DNA of 18,809 nucleotides, taken from assembly GCA_017456105.1 (NCBI GenBank), contig JAFTKA010000017.1:1-18809 (forward strand), in the 5' to 3' direction. Position 1 is the stretch's first letter; every line of letters begins with the position of its first letter. Shown here piece after piece: positions 6,093-13,838 of the stretch. The DNA is from Oscillospiraceae bacterium. Lineage in GTDB: Bacteria > Bacillota_A > Clostridia > Oscillospirales > Oscillospiraceae. The notes below the pieces were generated by a model. It saw only the letters and a list, made by a program, of their open reading frames with translations. It searched no databases and had not been told where the DNA came from. A program made the position numbers and the translations under genes.

Positions 6093-8422
6093 CATCTGAA
6101 GAAGTCCGGCAGCGAACAGAGGCCGGACTTACCAACCGGATCACCGCGAAGCAAGGCAAAACAGAAGGTCAGATCATTCTTACCCACTTGTTTACCTTCT
6201 TTAATCTGGTGTTTTTGGTGCTGGCGGCTATTTTGCTGCTGAGCGGCTCTTCCCCCATGAATATGACCTTCCTGATCGTGGTGCTTGTGAACACGATCAT
6301 TGGTTGCTTTCAGGAGATCCGGGCCAAGCGGGCAGTAGATAAGCTGACGCTGGTCGCTCCCCACGAGGCCACCGCCCTCCGGGACGGAGAATTTATTAAG
6401 GTTCGCTGGGACAATTTGGTGCGGGACGACATCGTGGCCTTTTCCGCCGGCGACCAGATCTGTGCAGATGCGGTGTTGGTGGACGGAGAAATTCAGGTCA
6501 ACGAATCCCTGATTACCGGCGAAGCCGATCCTGTGAAAAAAGCACCGGGGGATACCCTTCTTTCCGGTAGCTTTTTGATTGCCGGTCGGGGCAACGCCCG
6601 GCTGACCAACGTGGGCGATGCCTCCTTTGCCGCCAAGCTGGCAAGTGAAGCCAAGAAAAATCCCACTGCCGCAAAGTCGGAAATGATGCGATCCCTGGAC
6701 AAGCTGATCCGGGTGGTGGGCTATGCCCTGATCCCCATTGGTCTACTGCTGTTTTATCAGCAGTTTTCCGTGTTGAAGCTGGGTCTGCAGCAAAGCTCCG
6801 AGGCCACTGTGGCCGCATTGGTTGGTATGATCCCCGAGGGCTTGTATCTGCTGACCAGTGTTGCTTTGGCGGTTTCTGCCATCAAGCTTTCCAAAAAGCG
6901 GGTGCTGGTGCAGGATATGAACTGCATTGAGACCCTGGCCCGGGTAGATGTGCTGTGTGTGGATAAGACCGGCACCATCACCGAGCCTTCCATGGAAGTG
7001 GAAAATATTCTTCCTCTGACCGACGATTCCCCCGAGCGACTGGAAGCGATCATGACCGCCCTGTATGGCAGCCGTGAGCCGGAAAACGACACCGCCCGGG
7101 CTTTACGGGAGATGTTTGGCGGCGAGTCCCATTGGAACTGCACCGCTTATTTCCCCTTTACCTCCCAGACTAAGTGGAGCGGCGGCGACTTTGAAGATCA
7201 GGGCAGTTTCCTGGTGGGTGCTCCCGAATTTGTGATGGGTAAAAGGTTCGGGGAAATTGCGGAAACGGTGAATTCCTGGTCTGAAAACGGTTATCGGGTG
7301 CTGCTGGTTGCTTCCTATGCCGATGCCCTTTCCGAGCATTTGGAAGCAGAAAAGCTGACACCTCTGGCACTTGTGCTGCTGACCAGCCGGATAAGAGAAA
7401 ACGCACAGGAGACCTTCTCCTATTTCGCAAAGCAAGGTGTTGCCATCAAGGTCATTTCCGGCGACAACCCCGTTACGGTTTCTCAGGTGGCTCAGCGGGC
7501 GGGCATTGAAAACGCCGATACCTACATTGACGCCACCACCTTACATAGTTTTGAAGACATTTTGGACGCCGCGGAAAAATACACCGTCTTCGGCCGGGTA
7601 ACCCCCGATCAGAAAAAGCAATTGGTGATCGCTCTGCAGCAGAAAAAACACACCGTTGCCATGACCGGCGATGGCGTCAATGACGTGCTGGCTCTGAAGC
7701 AGGCGGACTGCGGCATCGCCATGGCCAGCGGTGCTCAGGCCGCTTCTCAGGTGGCCCGGCTGGTGCTTTTGGATTCGGATTTCGGTGCCATGCCCCATAT
7801 TGTGGCAGAGGGCCGTCGGGTCATTAACAACATTCAGCGGGCGGCAGCCTTGTTCCTGGTGAAGAACATCTTCTCCCTGGCTCTGGCTCTGATCACCCTG
7901 TTTACCAGCTGGCCCTATCCTCTGGAGCCGTTGCACCTGAGCATTATCTCCGCTCTGACCATCGGTGTGCCCTCTTTCTTCCTGGCCATGGAGCCCAATT
8001 ACGAGCGGGTGCATGGCAGGTTTATCACAGGTGTGCTCCGGCGTGCCTTCCCCGGCGGTCTTACCAACATCTTTGTGGTGCTGACGGCTCAGGGCTTTAT
8101 GGCGGTTTTTGACCTTCCCTTCACCCCCTTCCAGACCGTATGCACTGCGATTTTGGCGGTAGTAGGTCTTCTGGTGTTGTTCCAGGTCTGCAAGCCCTTC
8201 GACAAGTTCCGGATCCTCATTTGGGCCTTGATGGCTGTGGCACTTTTACTGTGTTTTACCCTTTTACGGGATCTTTTGTCCCTGCAATCCGGCAATCTGT
8301 CCACCACCCTGGTGATGCTGACGCTGCTCATTATGACGCCCACCGTGTTCTTTGCGGTACAGCGGCTCTTCGATTTGGGAGATAAGGTTTATCTTCGTGT
8401 CCGCAAAAAGAAACAGCTATAA
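6074..8422 (+). CDS. CtpE-like cation-transporting P-type ATPase
   Basis: A 782-residue E1-E2 ATPase of the plasma membrane. The phosphorylation motif is VDKTGTIT with Asp297; the actuator motif is TGEADPV (TGEA rather than the commoner TGES); the hinge motif is MTGDGVNDVLALKQADCG near residue 530. The TM4 ion-site segment reads MIPEGLYLLTSVALAVSA, the PEGLxLLTSxAxA pattern I know from mycobacterial CtpE and pneumococcal homologues rather than the PEGLPAVVT of SERCA-like pumps. There is no N-terminal heavy-metal domain. CtpE has been linked to Ca2+ transport in mycobacteria; the substrate here is inferred only. The ATG follows GGGAGG (6063-6068), and the first codons overlap the end of thiN. 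A strong terminator begins at the stop codon. Confidence 0.9.
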   Translation: MEYRGLTSEEVRQRTEAGLTNRITAKQGKTEGQIILTHLFTFFNLVFLVLAAILLLSGSSPMNMTFLIVVLVNTIIGCFQEIRAKRAVDKLTLVAPHEATALRDGEFIKVRWDNLVRDDIVAFSAGDQICADAVLVDGEIQVNESLITGEADPVKKAPGDTLLSGSFLIAGRGNARLTNVGDASFAAKLASEAKKNPTAAKSEMMRSLDKLIRVVGYALIPIGLLLFYQQFSVLKLGLQQSSEATVAALVGMIPEGLYLLTSVALAVSAIKLSKKRVLVQDMNCIETLARVDVLCVDKTGTITEPSMEVENILPLTDDSPERLEAIMTALYGSREPENDTARALREMFGGESHWNCTAYFPFTSQTKWSGGDFEDQGSFLVGAPEFVMGKRFGEIAETVNSWSENGYRVLLVASYADALSEHLEAEKLTPLALVLLTSRIRENAQETFSYFAKQGVAIKVISGDNPVTVSQVAQRAGIENADTYIDATTLHSFEDILDAAEKYTVFGRVTPDQKKQLVIALQQKKHTVAMTGDGVNDVLALKQADCGIAMASGAQAASQVARLVLLDSDFGAMPHIVAEGRRVINNIQRAAALFLVKNIFSLALALITLFTSWPYPLEPLHLSIISALTIGVPSFFLAMEPNYERVHGRFITGVLRRAFPGGLTNIFVVLTAQGFMAVFDLPFTPFQTVCTAILAVVGLLVLFQVCKPFDKFRILIWALMAVALLLCFTLLRDLLSLQSGNLSTTLVMLTLLIMTPTVFFAVQRLFDLGDKVYLRVRKKKQL

Positions 8423-8455
8423 AAAACACCGGAGCTGATGCTCCGGTGTTTTTTT
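8422..8455. terminator. Bidirectional terminator between the P-type ATPase and the lipoprotein gene
   Basis: A 14-bp perfect stem, AAAAACACCGGAGC with GCTCCGGTGTTTTT around TGAT, has U-runs on both strands. It serves the plus-strand thiN operon and the converging lipoprotein gene, whose stop is at 8457. Confidence 0.9.
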
Positions 8456-8456
8456 A

Positions 8457-9443
8457 TTATCCTTTATACAGGGCAAGCCAGCTTTCATACAGGGGGTTTT
8501 CCCAGGTGTTTCCGTCAATGTCCTCGTAGTAATAGGGGATCGCCAGGAAGGAGGCGACCTTGTCGCTGTCTGCGTGCAAACCAATGCCCTTATCGGCACC
8601 GTACTCGCCACCGTAAGCCAGGGCAAGGTCCTTCATGCGGATCTTCACCACATTGGACTCTGCCTTCTGTCCGTCGCTCCAGGTAATGCAGACGGGGTTG
8701 CCCTCTGCGTCAAAGGTAGCAAAGGCCAACAGCATGCTCTTAATGGTGGCTTCACCGTTATTCTTCACTGTGGCACACAGAAGATCGCCCTGCTCCCACT
8801 GACCCAGCTCGCAGGCCGTTACCACCAGGGGCTGCTTTTTCAGCTCCTGAGTCAGCTCTTCCTCCGTCAGGTTCAAGACCACCGCAAACTGGGGATTTGC
8901 CAGATCCTCACGGGCATTGGGCTGATTCTGATACTTATGGACCCAGTATTTATAGCCGGCGTTTTCCTCCGTGGTGCCGTCTTCATAGGTCCACTTGACA
9001 GGCACTGCCTGGATCCGCTCCGGCAAAACGCTCTTTTCGCTCAGTGCCAGGCCGATCTTATCACCGTAGGTGCCGCCGGCGGCAAAGTTGCAGTCATCAT
9101 ATGTAACCTTGGCCACGTTGGCGGTATTCATAGTGCCATCGTCGAAGATCACCTTCACTGTCTGACCCTGGGCGTCCCACATAGCGATGGCCAGTTCAAT
9201 GCTCTTAATAGCCTTTTCGCTGTTGTTCTGCAGCAGGGGCTGCAGCAAGGGACCGCTGTTATCGGCAGTCTCCCAGCGGCTCAGCTTATAGCCGGTAACC
9301 ACCACGGGCTGCTTTGCCATCATGGTATCCAGCTCTTCATAGGTTCTTTCCAAATTCTCTTCACCGCAGCCGGCAAGGCAGCCAACCGCCAGTACCAAGG
9401 CAATCACAGCGGTCAAAATCCGCTTGCCTGTTCTTCTGTTCAT
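8457..9443 (-). CDS. Lipoprotein with two tandem homologous domains, function unknown
   Basis: A predicted 328-residue lipoprotein: positively charged N-terminus (MNRRTGKR), hydrophobic stretch and lipobox LAGC with Cys26, so it should be anchored on the outer face of the membrane. The mature part is two copies of one domain. Copy 1 starts at residue 44 (KQPVVVTGYKLSRW) and copy 2 at residue 203 (KQPLVVTACELGQW). Both then have a KNN/QNN...AIKS or TIKS strand, a WDAQG/FDAEG turn, a VxxxFDDG/ITWSDG segment and a GGxYGxDKIGL-type end. This resembles small beta-sandwich domains of Firmicute lipoproteins (DUF5780/FxLYD-like), an assignment I could not test. The ATG at 9441-9443 is 7 nt from GGGAGGA; a TTG just upstream is too close. 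It is transcribed alone, from its own promoter. Confidence 0.85.
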   Translation of the reverse strand: MNRRTGKRILTAVIALVLAVGCLAGCGEENLERTYEELDTMMAKQPVVVTGYKLSRWETADNSGPLLQPLLQNNSEKAIKSIELAIAMWDAQGQTVKVIFDDGTMNTANVAKVTYDDCNFAAGGTYGDKIGLALSEKSVLPERIQAVPVKWTYEDGTTEENAGYKYWVHKYQNQPNAREDLANPQFAVVLNLTEEELTQELKKQPLVVTACELGQWEQGDLLCATVKNNGEATIKSMLLAFATFDAEGNPVCITWSDGQKAESNVVKIRMKDLALAYGGEYGADKGIGLHADSDKVASFLAIPYYYEDIDGNTWENPLYESWLALYKG

Positions 9444-9476
9444 CAAAAGGTCCTCCCTTTTTTCAATATCCGTTTT

Positions 9477-9505
9477 ACTATATCACGGTTTTTTCCCAAA
9501 AGCAA
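9477..9505 (-). promoter_or_regulatory. Promoter of the lipoprotein gene
   Basis: Minus strand: -35 TTGCTT (9500-9505), 17-bp spacer, extended -10 TGA-TATAGT (TATAGT at 9477-9482). The -35 box begins only two bases beyond the stem of the dCMP deaminase terminator. Confidence 0.7.
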
Positions 9506-9506
9506 G

Positions 9507-9540
9507 AAAATAGTGGTGCGATTTTCGCACCACTATTTTT
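9507..9540. terminator. Terminator of the dCMP deaminase gene
   Basis: A 15-bp perfect stem, AAAATAGTGGTGCGA (9507-9521) with TCGCACCACTATTTT (9525-9539), directly follows the dCMP deaminase stop (9541-9543, minus strand). On the minus strand the stem ends in UUUU; the plus strand also has a long U-rich tail, so it could act both ways. Confidence 0.85.
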
Positions 9541-10032
9541 TTATTTTTCCTCTTCCGGTACAAAATCCAGAGTGATGGATTTTGTGTTGGGACGAAGCTG
9601 GGTGTACTTGACACCGGCTGCGTCCAGCATTCTCTTGGAAGCCAGGGTGGTGGGGGTGGTGGCGTACTTATCGGATAAGTAGAAGATCTCCTTTACGCCG
9701 CTCTGGATAATGGCCTTGGCACATTCATTACAGGGAAACAGTGCCACATACAGACGGCTGCCCCTTAAGTCCCGGCCGTTGGCGTTCAGGATCGCGTTCA
9801 GCTCTGCGTGGACCACGAAGGGGTACTTGGTCTCAACGCCCTCTCTGTCCCAGGGGAATTCGTCGTCGGAGCAGCCCTTGGGCATACCGTTATAGCCGGT
9901 GGAGATGATGATATTGTCGGAAGATACGATACAGGCACCTACCTGTGTACTGGGGTCCTTGCTTCTGCGGGCAGCCAGCATGGCAACCCCCATAAAATAT
10001 TCGTCCCAGCTGATGTAATCGGTGCGTTTCAT
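9541..10032 (-). CDS. comEB: Deoxycytidylate (dCMP) deaminase
   Basis: Zinc enzyme converting dCMP to dUMP, feeding thymidylate synthesis. The 163-residue product has the cytidine deaminase-fold zinc site: H75-A-E77 (proton shuttle Glu77) and PCNEC with Cys101 and Cys104. The N-terminal RRSKDPSTQVGACIV and GYNGMPKG are typical of the dCMP deaminase branch rather than of tRNA or free-cytidine deaminases. The ATG at 10030-10032 follows CGGAGG by 7 nt. It is monocistronic with its own promoter and terminator. The symbol is that of the Bacillus subtilis homologue; no com genes are nearby, so a competence role is not implied. Confidence 0.94.
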   Translation of the reverse strand: MKRTDYISWDEYFMGVAMLAARRSKDPSTQVGACIVSSDNIIISTGYNGMPKGCSDDEFPWDREGVETKYPFVVHAELNAILNANGRDLRGSRLYVALFPCNECAKAIIQSGVKEIFYLSDKYATTPTTLASKRMLDAAGVKYTQLRPNTKSITLDFVPEEEK

Positions 10033-10070
10033 AAGAAAACCTCCGTTTTTATTTTATTTTTACTTTGTTT

Positions 10071-10099
10071 AGCATATCAAACACCCAACTAAAAGTCAA
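10071..10099 (-). promoter_or_regulatory. Promoter of the dCMP deaminase gene
   Basis: Minus strand: -35 TTGACT (10094-10099), 17-bp spacer, extended -10 TGA-TATGCT (TATGCT at 10071-10076). It diverges from the MATE promoter, with only 10 bp between their -35 boxes. Confidence 0.75.
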
Positions 10100-10109
10100 C
10101 ATTTACACC

Positions 10110-10138
10110 TTGCATTTGACGGCTTTTTACACTATAAT
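10110..10138 (+). promoter_or_regulatory. Promoter of the MATE transporter gene
   Basis: -35 TTGCAT (10110-10115), 17-bp spacer, consensus -10 TATAAT (10133-10138). A TTGACG inside the spacer is too close to the -10 box to be its partner. Back-to-back arrangement with the dCMP deaminase promoter means one bound protein could affect both; no operator palindrome is evident. Confidence 0.75.
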
Positions 10139-10171
10139 GTCTAAGTTATCATTTTTTGCGAGGATTTTTCT

Positions 10172-11593
10172 ATGGCACTTACAAAAACCGCTCCCGACCT
10201 GCGGGAGAACAAACTGCGGTCCATGCCTGTGGGCCGGCTTCTGTTTACTATGGCTCTGCCCCTGATTATGTCTATGTTGGTACAGGCCTTCTATAATGTG
10301 GTGGACAGCTGGTATGTTTCCCAAATCCCCGAGCATGCGGAAAGTGCCGTTACCGCCCTTTCTCTGGCCTTCCCCATTCAGCATCTGCAGATCGGCTTTT
10401 CCACCGGTATCGCCGTGGGTGTCAACGCCCTTTTGAGTAAATCCTTGGGTCAGGGCAGGCAGGACAAAGCCAATCAGGCCGCCGGCAACGGCATTTTCCT
10501 GATGTTTCTGTCGATCGCTCTTTTTATGGTTTTTGGTTTCTTTGGGGCTGAGCCCTATTTTGCCATGCAGTCCAATGTGGAGGCTACTGTCAACGGCGGT
10601 GCTTCCTATGTGGCCATTTGCACGATCTTCGGTGCAGGTATTTTTGTAGAAATTATGGGTGAGCGGCTGCTGCAGGCCTCCGGTCGGACCATTTTCACCC
10701 TGTTTACACAGGGTACCGGTGCGGTCCTGAATATTGTCCTTGACCCGTTATTCATTTTTGGCTCAGAGTCTTTGGGGATCGCCCCCATGGGCATTGCCGG
10801 TGCGGCGGTGGCTACGGTCATCGGCCAGTGGGTGGCTGCCATTCTAGCGGTGATCTTTAATCTGACCTGTAATAAGGACGTGCAGTTCTCCCTGAAGGCC
10901 ATTATGCCCCGCTGGGAGATCTGCAAGAAGATCCTGACGGTGGGTATCCCCTCCATTATTATGATGGCCATCGGCTCGGTGATGAACTTCTCTATGAACC
11001 AGATCTTCCTGGGCTTCCGGGCGTTAGGTGAGACTGCCGCTGCGGTGTTCGGCATTTACTTTAAGCTGCAAAGCTTCTTCCTGATGCCGGTTTTGGGCAT
11101 TAACAACGCTTCGGTTTCCATCGTGGCCTATAACTACGGTGCCAGACAGCCCAAGCGGGTTACCGGTAATCTGAAATACGCCCTTTGCTTCGCCATGGTC
11201 ATTATGCTCATCGGCCTTACGGCGTTCCAACTGTTCCCCCACGTGTTTATGGGCTTCTTCTCCTCCGGAGAAAGCTCTGAGCTTTTTATGCAGCTGGGCA
11301 TAAAGGCTCTCAGGATCGTCAGTATCCACTTCCCCCTGGCCGCCGTCGGCATTATCCTCAGTGCCAGCTTTCAGGCTCTGGGCACGGGTATTTACTCCAC
11401 GATCATTTCACTGTGCCGACAGCTGGTGGTGCTTGTGCCTGCGGCCTGGCTTTTGAGTCTGACTGGGCAGGTAGATCACGTCTGGTGGGCCTTCCCCCTT
11501 GCGGAGCTTGCCAGCACCACCATGGCGATCCTGTTTTTCCTGCGGATCTACCGCAAGAAGATCAAGCCCCTTTCCCTTGCGGATTGTGGTTGA
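10172..11593 (+). CDS. MATE family multidrug/cation antiporter
   Basis: A 473-residue polytopic membrane protein of the NorM/MepA/DinF superfamily, which exports organic cations, drugs or metabolites using Na+ or H+ gradients. It opens with the MATE start pattern: a short cytoplasmic tail, then LLFTMALPLIMSMLVQAFYNVVDSWYV. The GFSTGIAVGVNALLSKSLGQG and LDPLFIFG...MGIAGAAVATVIGQ segments recur in each six-helix half (second half: SVSIVAYNYGARQP). Hydrophobicity and length fit 12 helices. The ATG at 10172 is 7 nt after GAGGA. No regulator is adjacent, so the substrate cannot be guessed. No clear intrinsic terminator follows; only weak hairpins are present. Confidence 0.93.
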   Translation: MALTKTAPDLRENKLRSMPVGRLLFTMALPLIMSMLVQAFYNVVDSWYVSQIPEHAESAVTALSLAFPIQHLQIGFSTGIAVGVNALLSKSLGQGRQDKANQAAGNGIFLMFLSIALFMVFGFFGAEPYFAMQSNVEATVNGGASYVAICTIFGAGIFVEIMGERLLQASGRTIFTLFTQGTGAVLNIVLDPLFIFGSESLGIAPMGIAGAAVATVIGQWVAAILAVIFNLTCNKDVQFSLKAIMPRWEICKKILTVGIPSIIMMAIGSVMNFSMNQIFLGFRALGETAAAVFGIYFKLQSFFLMPVLGINNASVSIVAYNYGARQPKRVTGNLKYALCFAMVIMLIGLTAFQLFPHVFMGFFSSGESSELFMQLGIKALRIVSIHFPLAAVGIILSASFQALGTGIYSTIISLCRQLVVLVPAAWLLSLTGQVDHVWWAFPLAELASTTMAILFFLRIYRKKIKPLSLADCG

Positions 11594-11667
11594 CTTTCAT
11601 TTATACCACAAGATACAGAAGCCTGCCAAAAATGGCAGCCTTCAGAGGGTCAAAAAAGCCGCCAATC

Positions 11668-11790
11668 GTCAAAATGCAAGCATTATTACGATTGTAATGA
11701 TAACCGCGTCATTGCGAGCCAGTGTGCACACTGGCGTGGCAATCCGTTTTCTATAAGCCCTAAAATGCTTGCTGTGCAAGGCATTTTGAC
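11668..11790. repeat. 123-bp nested inverted-repeat element
   Basis: The ends are perfect 10-bp inverted repeats, GTCAAAATGC (11668-11677) and GCATTTTGAC (11781-11790). In the middle is a palindrome built on ATTGCGAGCCAGTG and CACTGGCGTGGCAAT (about 11709-11743). The right end carries a further hairpin, AAAATGCTTGC with GCAAGGCATTTT (11762-11787). The core GTCATTGCGAGCCAGTG resembles dispersed intergenic repeats I recall from Oscillospiraceae. It is non-coding and may be a MITE, a REP cluster or a folded 3' end of the MATE mRNA. Confidence 0.6.
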
Positions 11791-11914
11791 TTGCTGCACA
11801 ACTCTCCTCTCTCGAGTATCTGCATACACTTCGGGGTCGAGTTGCTTGCCTTGACGACTTTATTGCCCTCTGTCAATCTGTCCAATTGGTAGGATTCCGC
11901 TCTGATAACACCCG

Positions 11915-11943
11915 TTGAGAACGCAATCAAGCTGTGATATAAT
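11915..11943 (+). promoter_or_regulatory. Promoter of the DnaD/DnaI/Gph/YfbR operon
   Basis: -35 TTGAGA (11915-11920), 17-bp spacer, extended consensus -10 TGTGA-TATAAT (TATAAT at 11938-11943). The leader is about 30 nt and holds the AAAGGAGG ribosome binding site (11968-11975). Confidence 0.8.
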
Positions 11944-11980
11944 CATTTTAAATTGACATTTTTCTGCAAAGGAGGACACC

Positions 11981-12859
11981 ATGAACATTTCCCCGATTTC
12001 TGTGGAACAGGATCATGTACATAAGCTGATCAGTGCCGGCAGCGGTGATGCGGCATTATTATACCTGTTTGTCCACAGCGGAAACGATCTGTCCTCCGCG
12101 GAGGCGGCTCTGCATTGGAACCACAACCGGTTCAGCTGTGCCGCCGCAACCCTCCGTCAGCTGGATCTGCTGCCGGAAAAACGGCAGGCGGTGATCTTGG
12201 CGGGAGAGCGTCCCCAGTACGCAGAAAAGGACGTGCTCTCCGCTATGGATACGGACAATTCCTTCCGCTCCTTGTACGGTGAAGTCCAGCGGCTTTTGGG
12301 CCGGAATCTTAACACGGAGGAGCTGAAGATCCTCCTGGGCTTTGTGCGGTATCTGGGTCTCCCTGCCGATGTGATCTCGGTGCTGGTTTGCTACTGCAAG
12401 GACAGAGCCCGGCAAAAGGGAAGCACAAGAAACCCCTCTTTGCGTACCATCGAAAAAGAGGCCTACGCCTGGGCAGAGCAGGGTATCGACACCATGGAGG
12501 AGGCCGCCGCCTTTATCCAGCGGCAGAATATCCGTCATTCCCAACTGGGTCAGCTGATGGACACTCTGCAGATCCGGGGTCGTTCCTTAACTGCCGGAGA
12601 AGAACGCTATGCTAAGCAGTGGCTGGATATGGGCTTTGATCAGGAGGCCATTTCCATGGCCTATGACCGTACCTGCCTGAACACGGGCGGTCTCAGCTGG
12701 GCCTATATGAATAAAATTTTGACCCGGTGGCAGGAAGCTGGACTTCTCACCGGTGAGCAGATCCGTTCCGGCGACCGGCCAAATGTGCCGAAGGGTGCGT
12801 CCGGAAAGCTGGGTCAGGCCGAATTGGAGGCCATACAGAAAGTTTTGCAAGGGGGTTAA
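11981..12859 (+). CDS. DnaD domain-containing replication initiation protein
   Basis: A 292-residue DnaD/DnaB-type protein, probably a primosome component that helps recruit the helicase and loader to DNA. Residues 1-80 look like a winged-helix-type N-terminal region. Two DnaD-like helical repeats follow: one around 95-150 (YGEVQRLLGRNLNTEELKIL ... LPADVISVLVCYCKDRA) and one around 195-260 (RGRSLTAGEERYAKQWLDMG ... DQEAISMAYDRT ... LSWAYMNKILTRW), the latter with the YxxxI-like C-terminal signature. The start has an ideal ribosome binding site, GGAGGACACC-ATG. The loader gene begins 3 nt after its stop, which supports the assignment. Whether it does the job of B. subtilis DnaD or DnaB cannot be decided from this sequence. 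Confidence 0.88.
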   Translation: MNISPISVEQDHVHKLISAGSGDAALLYLFVHSGNDLSSAEAALHWNHNRFSCAAATLRQLDLLPEKRQAVILAGERPQYAEKDVLSAMDTDNSFRSLYGEVQRLLGRNLNTEELKILLGFVRYLGLPADVISVLVCYCKDRARQKGSTRNPSLRTIEKEAYAWAEQGIDTMEEAAAFIQRQNIRHSQLGQLMDTLQIRGRSLTAGEERYAKQWLDMGFDQEAISMAYDRTCLNTGGLSWAYMNKILTRWQEAGLLTGEQIRSGDRPNVPKGASGKLGQAELEAIQKVLQGG

Positions 12860-12862
12860 GCC

Positions 12863-13837
12863 ATGGCATACAGTAGTGATGTGATCCGCAGGGCGAAAGC
12901 ACGCCTTGCTCAGGAAAAAGCCCATAACGAAGCTCTGCAGCTGACCCGTTTGCAGGAGGCTTATGAGAAAGTTCCCCGCCTGAAGGAGATCGACTCCCAG
13001 CTGCGGAAAAGTATGGTTCTGGCCGCCCAGGCTGCCTTTGCCGGCGGCGGTGATTTTATGGAAAAGGCCAAAAAGGCAAACCAATCTCTCCAGCAGGAGC
13101 GGTCGGAGCTGATCCGTGCTAATTTCCCGGCAGGCTATCTGACAGAAAACAGCATCTGCCCCCATTGCGATGGGGAGGGCTACGTGGGAAGCACTATGTG
13201 TTCCTGTTTGGCCGAGCTTTGCCGGCAGGAGCAGATGAAGGAGCTGTCCCTGCTGAACAAAAACAACGAGGAGTTTTCTTCCTTCCGGCTGGACTACTAC
13301 CCCGACCGGGTAGACCCCAATTTTGGTGCCAGTCCCCGGGCCATTATGGCACGGAATTTTGGCATCTGCCGCAAATATGCCGAAGGGTTTTCCTTATCAT
13401 CGGGCAATCTCCTGTTTGTTGGCAATACAGGTCTGGGTAAGACCTTTTTGTCCGCCTGCATCGCCCGGATTGCTGCAGGCAAGGGTTATTCCGTTGCCTA
13501 TGAAAGTGCTCCCCATCTGATGCGGACATTGGAAAAGGACCGCTTTGATGCCGATGAGGAAACCGCTCAGGCGGTCAAGAAGATCCATTCCTGTGATCTT
13601 CTGATCATTGACGATCTGGGTACGGAGCTGCCAGGCAATTTCGTTACCGCGGCACTGTATGCCCTGGTAAACGACCGGCTTTTGGCAGGAAGACCCATGG
13701 TGATCTCCACCAATCTGAACATTGACGAGATCGCAAGGCGGTATTCCCCGCAGATCGCCTCCCGTCTGCAGGGTAATTTCCAAAGGCTCACCTTTGTGGG
13801 AGAAGATATCAGAGTACTTAAGAATAGAGGTCTGTAA
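12863..13837 (+). CDS. dnaI: DnaI/DnaC-type helicase loader ATPase
   Basis: AAA+ ATPase of 324 residues that loads the replicative helicase. The N-terminal half has a coiled-coil-prone helical stretch and a zinc-binding cluster CPHCDGEGYVGSTMCSC (Cys99, Cys102, Cys113, Cys115), as in B. subtilis DnaI and its relatives. Walker A is GNTGLGKT (187-194), Walker B LLIIDDLG (Asp250-Asp251), sensor-1 region VISTNLN, and the arginine-finger-containing SRLQGNF segment follows. The ATG is preceded by AAGGGGG, which overlaps the end of the upstream gene. An IS21-type IstB helper is the main alternative, since it shares the ATPase domain, but the zinc cluster and DnaD-like partner argue for a chromosomal loader. 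Confidence 0.92.
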   Translation: MAYSSDVIRRAKARLAQEKAHNEALQLTRLQEAYEKVPRLKEIDSQLRKSMVLAAQAAFAGGGDFMEKAKKANQSLQQERSELIRANFPAGYLTENSICPHCDGEGYVGSTMCSCLAELCRQEQMKELSLLNKNNEEFSSFRLDYYPDRVDPNFGASPRAIMARNFGICRKYAEGFSLSSGNLLFVGNTGLGKTFLSACIARIAAGKGYSVAYESAPHLMRTLEKDRFDADEETAQAVKKIHSCDLLIIDDLGTELPGNFVTAALYALVNDRLLAGRPMVISTNLNIDEIARRYSPQIASRLQGNFQRLTFVGEDIRVLKNRGL

Positions 13838-13838
13838 T

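Larger units (their letters stand above)
11594..11980. other. Intergenic region between the MATE gene and the DnaD-like gene (387 bp)
   Basis: No coding sequence is supported on either strand; the short frames have stops and no ribosome binding sites. It contains a weak CTGCCA/TGGCAG hairpin (11623-11638), a composite inverted-repeat element (11668-11790), about 120 bp of unassigned sequence (11791-11914), and the promoter of the next operon. Confidence 0.75.

Noticed and set aside
8574..9575. A 333-codon plus-strand frame opposite the lipoprotein gene
   Set aside because: The minus-strand gene has a ribosome binding site, promoter, lipobox and internal duplication; the plus-strand frame has none of these and runs through a terminator.
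11623..11638. Terminator for the MATE gene (CTGCCA/TGGCAG)
   Set aside because: The stem is only 6 bp and is followed by CCTTCAG, not a U-run.
12863..13837. IS21 helper ATPase (IstB)
   Set aside because: No IstA transposase or terminal repeats flank it; it has an N-terminal zinc cluster and is co-transcribed with a DnaD-like gene, as expected of a helicase loader.
13722..13838. N-terminal extension of the HAD phosphatase from an upstream ATG
   Set aside because: It lies inside dnaI, adds 39 residues with no HAD counterpart, and a TTG with a ribosome binding site at 13839 gives the expected start.
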